In this document: positions 61,359 through 64,000 of the stretch, piece after piece
Layout of the letters: every line of letters starts with the position of its first letter
How positions within the stretch are numbered: the stretch's first letter is position 1
Assembly: GCF_000151315.2 (NCBI RefSeq)
Contig: NW_011887308.1
Location: forward strand, 633,131-697,130
Source of the DNA: Capsaspora owczarzaki ATCC 30864
Lineage: Eukaryota; Opisthokonta; Filasterea
Length of the DNA: 64,000 nucleotides
Direction of reading: 5' to 3'
The notes under the pieces: generated by a model
The model's database searches: none
Seen by the model: only the letters and a program-made list of their open reading frames with translations
What the model was told of the DNA's origin: nothing
Position numbers and translations under genes: made by a program

Positions 61359-64000
61359 TCATCCTCTTCGGACTCGGCCGCCAGTCCTCGGCATCAATCG
61401 TGGCGCAATGCTCATGGACATGAGTTCTTGGAAGAGCAGCTTGGCTGCATATGGCAAGAAGATTTGCGAAATCTGTTGTGGGCAAAAAAAGGGGGGGGGA
61501 GAGGGGAAATCGACACGCACACGAGGATGAGAAATTCAAACTGAGCAAAGAGCGACAAAACCAGCATCAACACGAAACGACGCTTTTTTTACCTGTGTCT
61601 TGTTGCGACAAGCGCGACATTCAAACTCATTCTTCTTCAGATTAGCAATCGCAATAAGACCGCAAATGTCGCAGACGTGGACGCGCGAAAAGTCAGACTG
61701 CTCAAACAGACGCTCGCGGAGGAATTGGGCGGCACCGTGGGCAATCATGCAATTGTGGACGGCGACGCCGTTGGCGATAAAGTTGTGCGCGCCGGGCACG
61801 CTGATGTCGAAGGTGAGGTGGCTGCCCGCGGGCTTGGAGCCCATGAAGGTCGCGCTCCAAGTGGGGAAGCCGTCGAGGCGGTGAGCGACCGCGGACACGA
61901 CAGAGCTTTGATCGAGCGTGGACTCGGTAAAGAAGGCGGCGGCGTCGTGCTGCTGCAGCCAGAGCCGTGGCACGACCTTCGTCACCTCAGACACGCCCTT
62001 GAGCGCATCCTTGACGGCCTGGTAGCTCGGCACGGCGTGCTCGCGGCGAATAAAGATCTCGGCGGCCTCGAACTCTTGCACAGTCTGAGCGTAGGCAGCC
62101 TGCAGCGTCATGAGGAGGCGCTTGCGCTTGCCGCCCGCAGGGACAGACGCAGCGGTGTAGCCCGTCAGCGCATCCACGCGAGCGATAAACTGGCGACGCT
62201 GCTCCTGCGAATACGCGCACGCGCGGTAGAAGGAGGCGGCGACCGAGGAGCGCTGCTGCTTGTGGCAGCACAGACGGAAGCCAACTCGCTCCTGGAACGC
62301 GACCAACTGCTCAACGGGCAACATCAGGCGGCCGGAGAGCACCGTGGCACCAGCTTCGGGGTGCTTGTTGGTGACGTCCACAAGAGTCTCCTGCGTCGCG
62401 CCGTTGATGCCAAAGCGCGCAAGCAGAGCAGCGATCTGGTCGAAGGTCGCGCGCAGCGAGGCCGCGTGCGCCTCGACCTTGCTCATCGCAAAGCCCACCG
62501 AATGCCAGCCGTGCGCCATGGGCTGTGGCGCCAGGCCGTCGCCGCCAAAGAGGCCGCCCAGGAACTCGCGTACCACCGACAGCGGACACGAGTCGGCCAG
62601 GATGAAGGCAGGCAGCGAGTCGGCCTGCAGCACACGCTTGCCAGGCTGTATGTGCAGCACTTGGTGGCAATCGCGCAGCAGGTCCGACGGCAGCCAGACT
62701 GAAAAGAGCTTGGAGGTGGCGTTCGGAGCCTCGACCTGACACTTGAGTCCGGTGGCCTGCAGCACATCGGCCACAGCGCGCTCGGCGTCGATGCGGTGGC
62801 CAAGCGCCAGGCAGCCGTCATAAAAGTCATTGGCGGCGCTGTAGCTCATGGAGCCAAGGTTTGTGAAAAAGTAGCCGAGCACGCGAGCGAAAGCATGAGT
62901 GCGTGCAACCTCCTGCGCGTCACCCATGCGCAGCGTCGCACCAACGCGTGGCAGGTGCAGCGCGAAAGCGGAGACGGCCGCCGCGTCATCGGCGCTCGCC
63001 GAATATTCGGGCGCGCACAGCCCGACCGTGACGCGGGTTTCTCCGGGCACCAGCGCGCGAGCGTGAACCCATTCGCCGTCGGCCGTCAGAACAAGATGCT
63101 CGGGTGTGCACACAAGGTCGCGTCCGTCGCTAAACACGAGACGGATGCAGTCCTTCAGCTTGGGGCGAGGCAGGTGCGCGGACGGGGCGATGGGGACCAG
63201 CGTGAGGTTGTCGCCACGCGCCAGCACCTCGGGCAGGTGCACAAGGTCGCGGATGCGCATGGACACGCCAGTGGCGAGGGTCACGCGTGCGTCGCCGTGA
63301 AGACAATCACGCTCCATCTCACCGAAACGCAGACCGCCGTCACGCGCACGACCCTCGACGGGCTGGCGAGTCAGGTTGGTGAGCGGACCGCGCTGACGCG
63401 AGTGAATCTTGTCGTCGACCATGTGCTTGAGGCGCTGGTAGTAGGTCGGGCCAAAGTACACTTGCGTGTTCATCTTCTTGCCAGTGTGGCCGTTGAAGAG
63501 CACCTCGTTGCCGTAAGGGTGGTAGCGGAACTCTTTGAGGAGATCGGCAATGCTCTTGACCGTCACGTCAGTGTTGAACGGGGTGGCGTCACCAATTTTG
63601 CCGGTGAGCGCAGCAACCTTGCCCTGCAGACACTCAATCAAGTGACCGATGGTCATACGCGATGGAATGGCGTGCGGGTTGATGATAATGTCGGGCGTGA
63701 TGCCCTCCGCGTTGTACGGCATGTCCTCTTGACGGTAGGTGATGCCGCAGGTACCCTTCTGACCGTGGCGCGAGGCAAACTTGTCGCCAATCTGCGGAAT
63801 ACGAATGCCACGGACGCGGACCTTGACGAAGCGGTGACCGTCCTCGTTCACCGACAGCATGACCGTGTCGACAATGCCGTTTTCGGTCGAACGAAGGGCG
63901 GTGGAGGCGTCGCGCTTGCGGTAGCGCTTCATGGTCTGCGCCAGCTCGTTCTTTTCATCGGGGATGGGAGTGGTCTTGCCAATGATAAAGTCATCGCCAC
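61359..64000 (-). CDS. POLR2B: RNA polymerase II second-largest subunit RPB2, 3' part, with intein
   Basis: The beta-like core subunit of RNA polymerase II, nuclear. Only the C-terminal part is in the window; the frame runs past the right edge. Minus-strand exons are 64000-61593 and 61472-61359, joined at [10 protein letters not shown] by an intron with a GTAAAA donor. Family marks are the switch and hybrid-binding segment [69 protein letters not shown] and, after the intein, [15 protein letters not shown]. The zinc-binding clamp follows ([13 protein letters not shown]), then [20 protein letters not shown]. The host protein is interrupted in frame by a 518-residue intein between MERD and CMIAHG, so it must be protein-spliced to function. 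[19 protein letters not shown] and the KTQIS junction favour Pol II over Pol I or III. Confidence 0.96.
61752..63305 (-). mobile_element. Intein in RPB2 with LAGLIDADG endonuclease region
   Basis: A self-splicing protein insert of 518 residues, in frame with RPB2. It begins with Cys1 ([13 protein letters not shown], block A) at 63305-63303. Block B follows as [20 protein letters not shown]. The end is block [23 protein letters not shown], with the penultimate His and last Asn at 61754-61752. The next residue is Cys of the host. The splicing residues all look intact. Between lies a DOD-type homing endonuclease region: one motif reads [13 protein letters not shown] and keeps its acidic residue; the other, [10 protein letters not shown], lacks the usual Asp. 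The host site is the invariant GEMERD|C of RPB2. Codon use matches the host gene, so the intein is not a recent arrival by that measure. Confidence 0.93.

Noticed and set aside
61677-62702. 341-codon open frame on the plus strand
   Set aside because: Antisense shadow of the RPB2 intein. No recognisable motif.

Overview
This is nuclear DNA of a eukaryote. The genes are split by mostly short GT-AG introns (about 80-200 bp). Proteins carry Ser, Gln and Ala runs, and the spacers are rich in poly-A/T and microsatellites. Two N blocks (2346-2445 and 37896-38113) mark assembly gaps. The gene set points to a unicellular relative of animals, a filasterean-like holozoan such as Capsaspora (inference): a tyrosine kinase with the HRDLAARN catalytic loop, a myocardin/MRTF-like RPEL-SAP protein, an O-mannose kinase (POMK), DNA-PKcs, HELLS and an AIMP2-like protein, beside riboflavin synthase, which animals lack. 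No rRNA or tRNA gene, CRISPR array or viral element was recognised.

Layout, left to right: fumarase (-, broken by the first gap); sugar transporter of the GLUT/HXT type (-); HELLS remodeller (+); small LIM protein (-); unidentified Ser/Asn-rich protein (-); cathepsin B (+); WRAP73 (+); DNA-PKcs (+, with one 13.3-kb coding exon); PX protein (-); AIMP2-like protein (+, broken by the second gap); riboflavin synthase (+); MRTF-like factor (-); dihydroceramide desaturase DEGS (-); PH-PH-tyrosine kinase (-); glycosyltransferase-like gene with an apparent frameshift (+); SNX3 (-); SLC25A19-type carrier (+); POMK (-); intronless fatty acid desaturase (+); and the 3' part of RPB2 (-), which carries a 518-residue intein and runs off the right end.

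Genes are dense and on both strands, with several head-to-head pairs (transporter/HELLS, unknown/cathepsin B, PX/AIMP2, kinase/glycosyltransferase, SNX3/carrier, POMK/desaturase). There is no operon logic. Functions cover central metabolism (fumarase, riboflavin, thiamine-diphosphate transport, lipid desaturation), genome maintenance (DNA-PKcs, HELLS), transcription (RPB2, MRTF), endosomal sorting (SNX3), lysosomal proteolysis and surface glycan building (POMK). Exon borders were placed by eye from splice signals, reading phase and family similarity. For most genes the phases add up to an uninterrupted reading frame, but first exons are less certain. The most notable items are the RPB2 intein with one decayed endonuclease motif, the PH-PH-tyrosine kinase without SH2, the POMK and MRTF homologues, the giant DNA-PKcs exon, and a 28-nt micro-exon that encodes the catalytic cysteine of cathepsin B.
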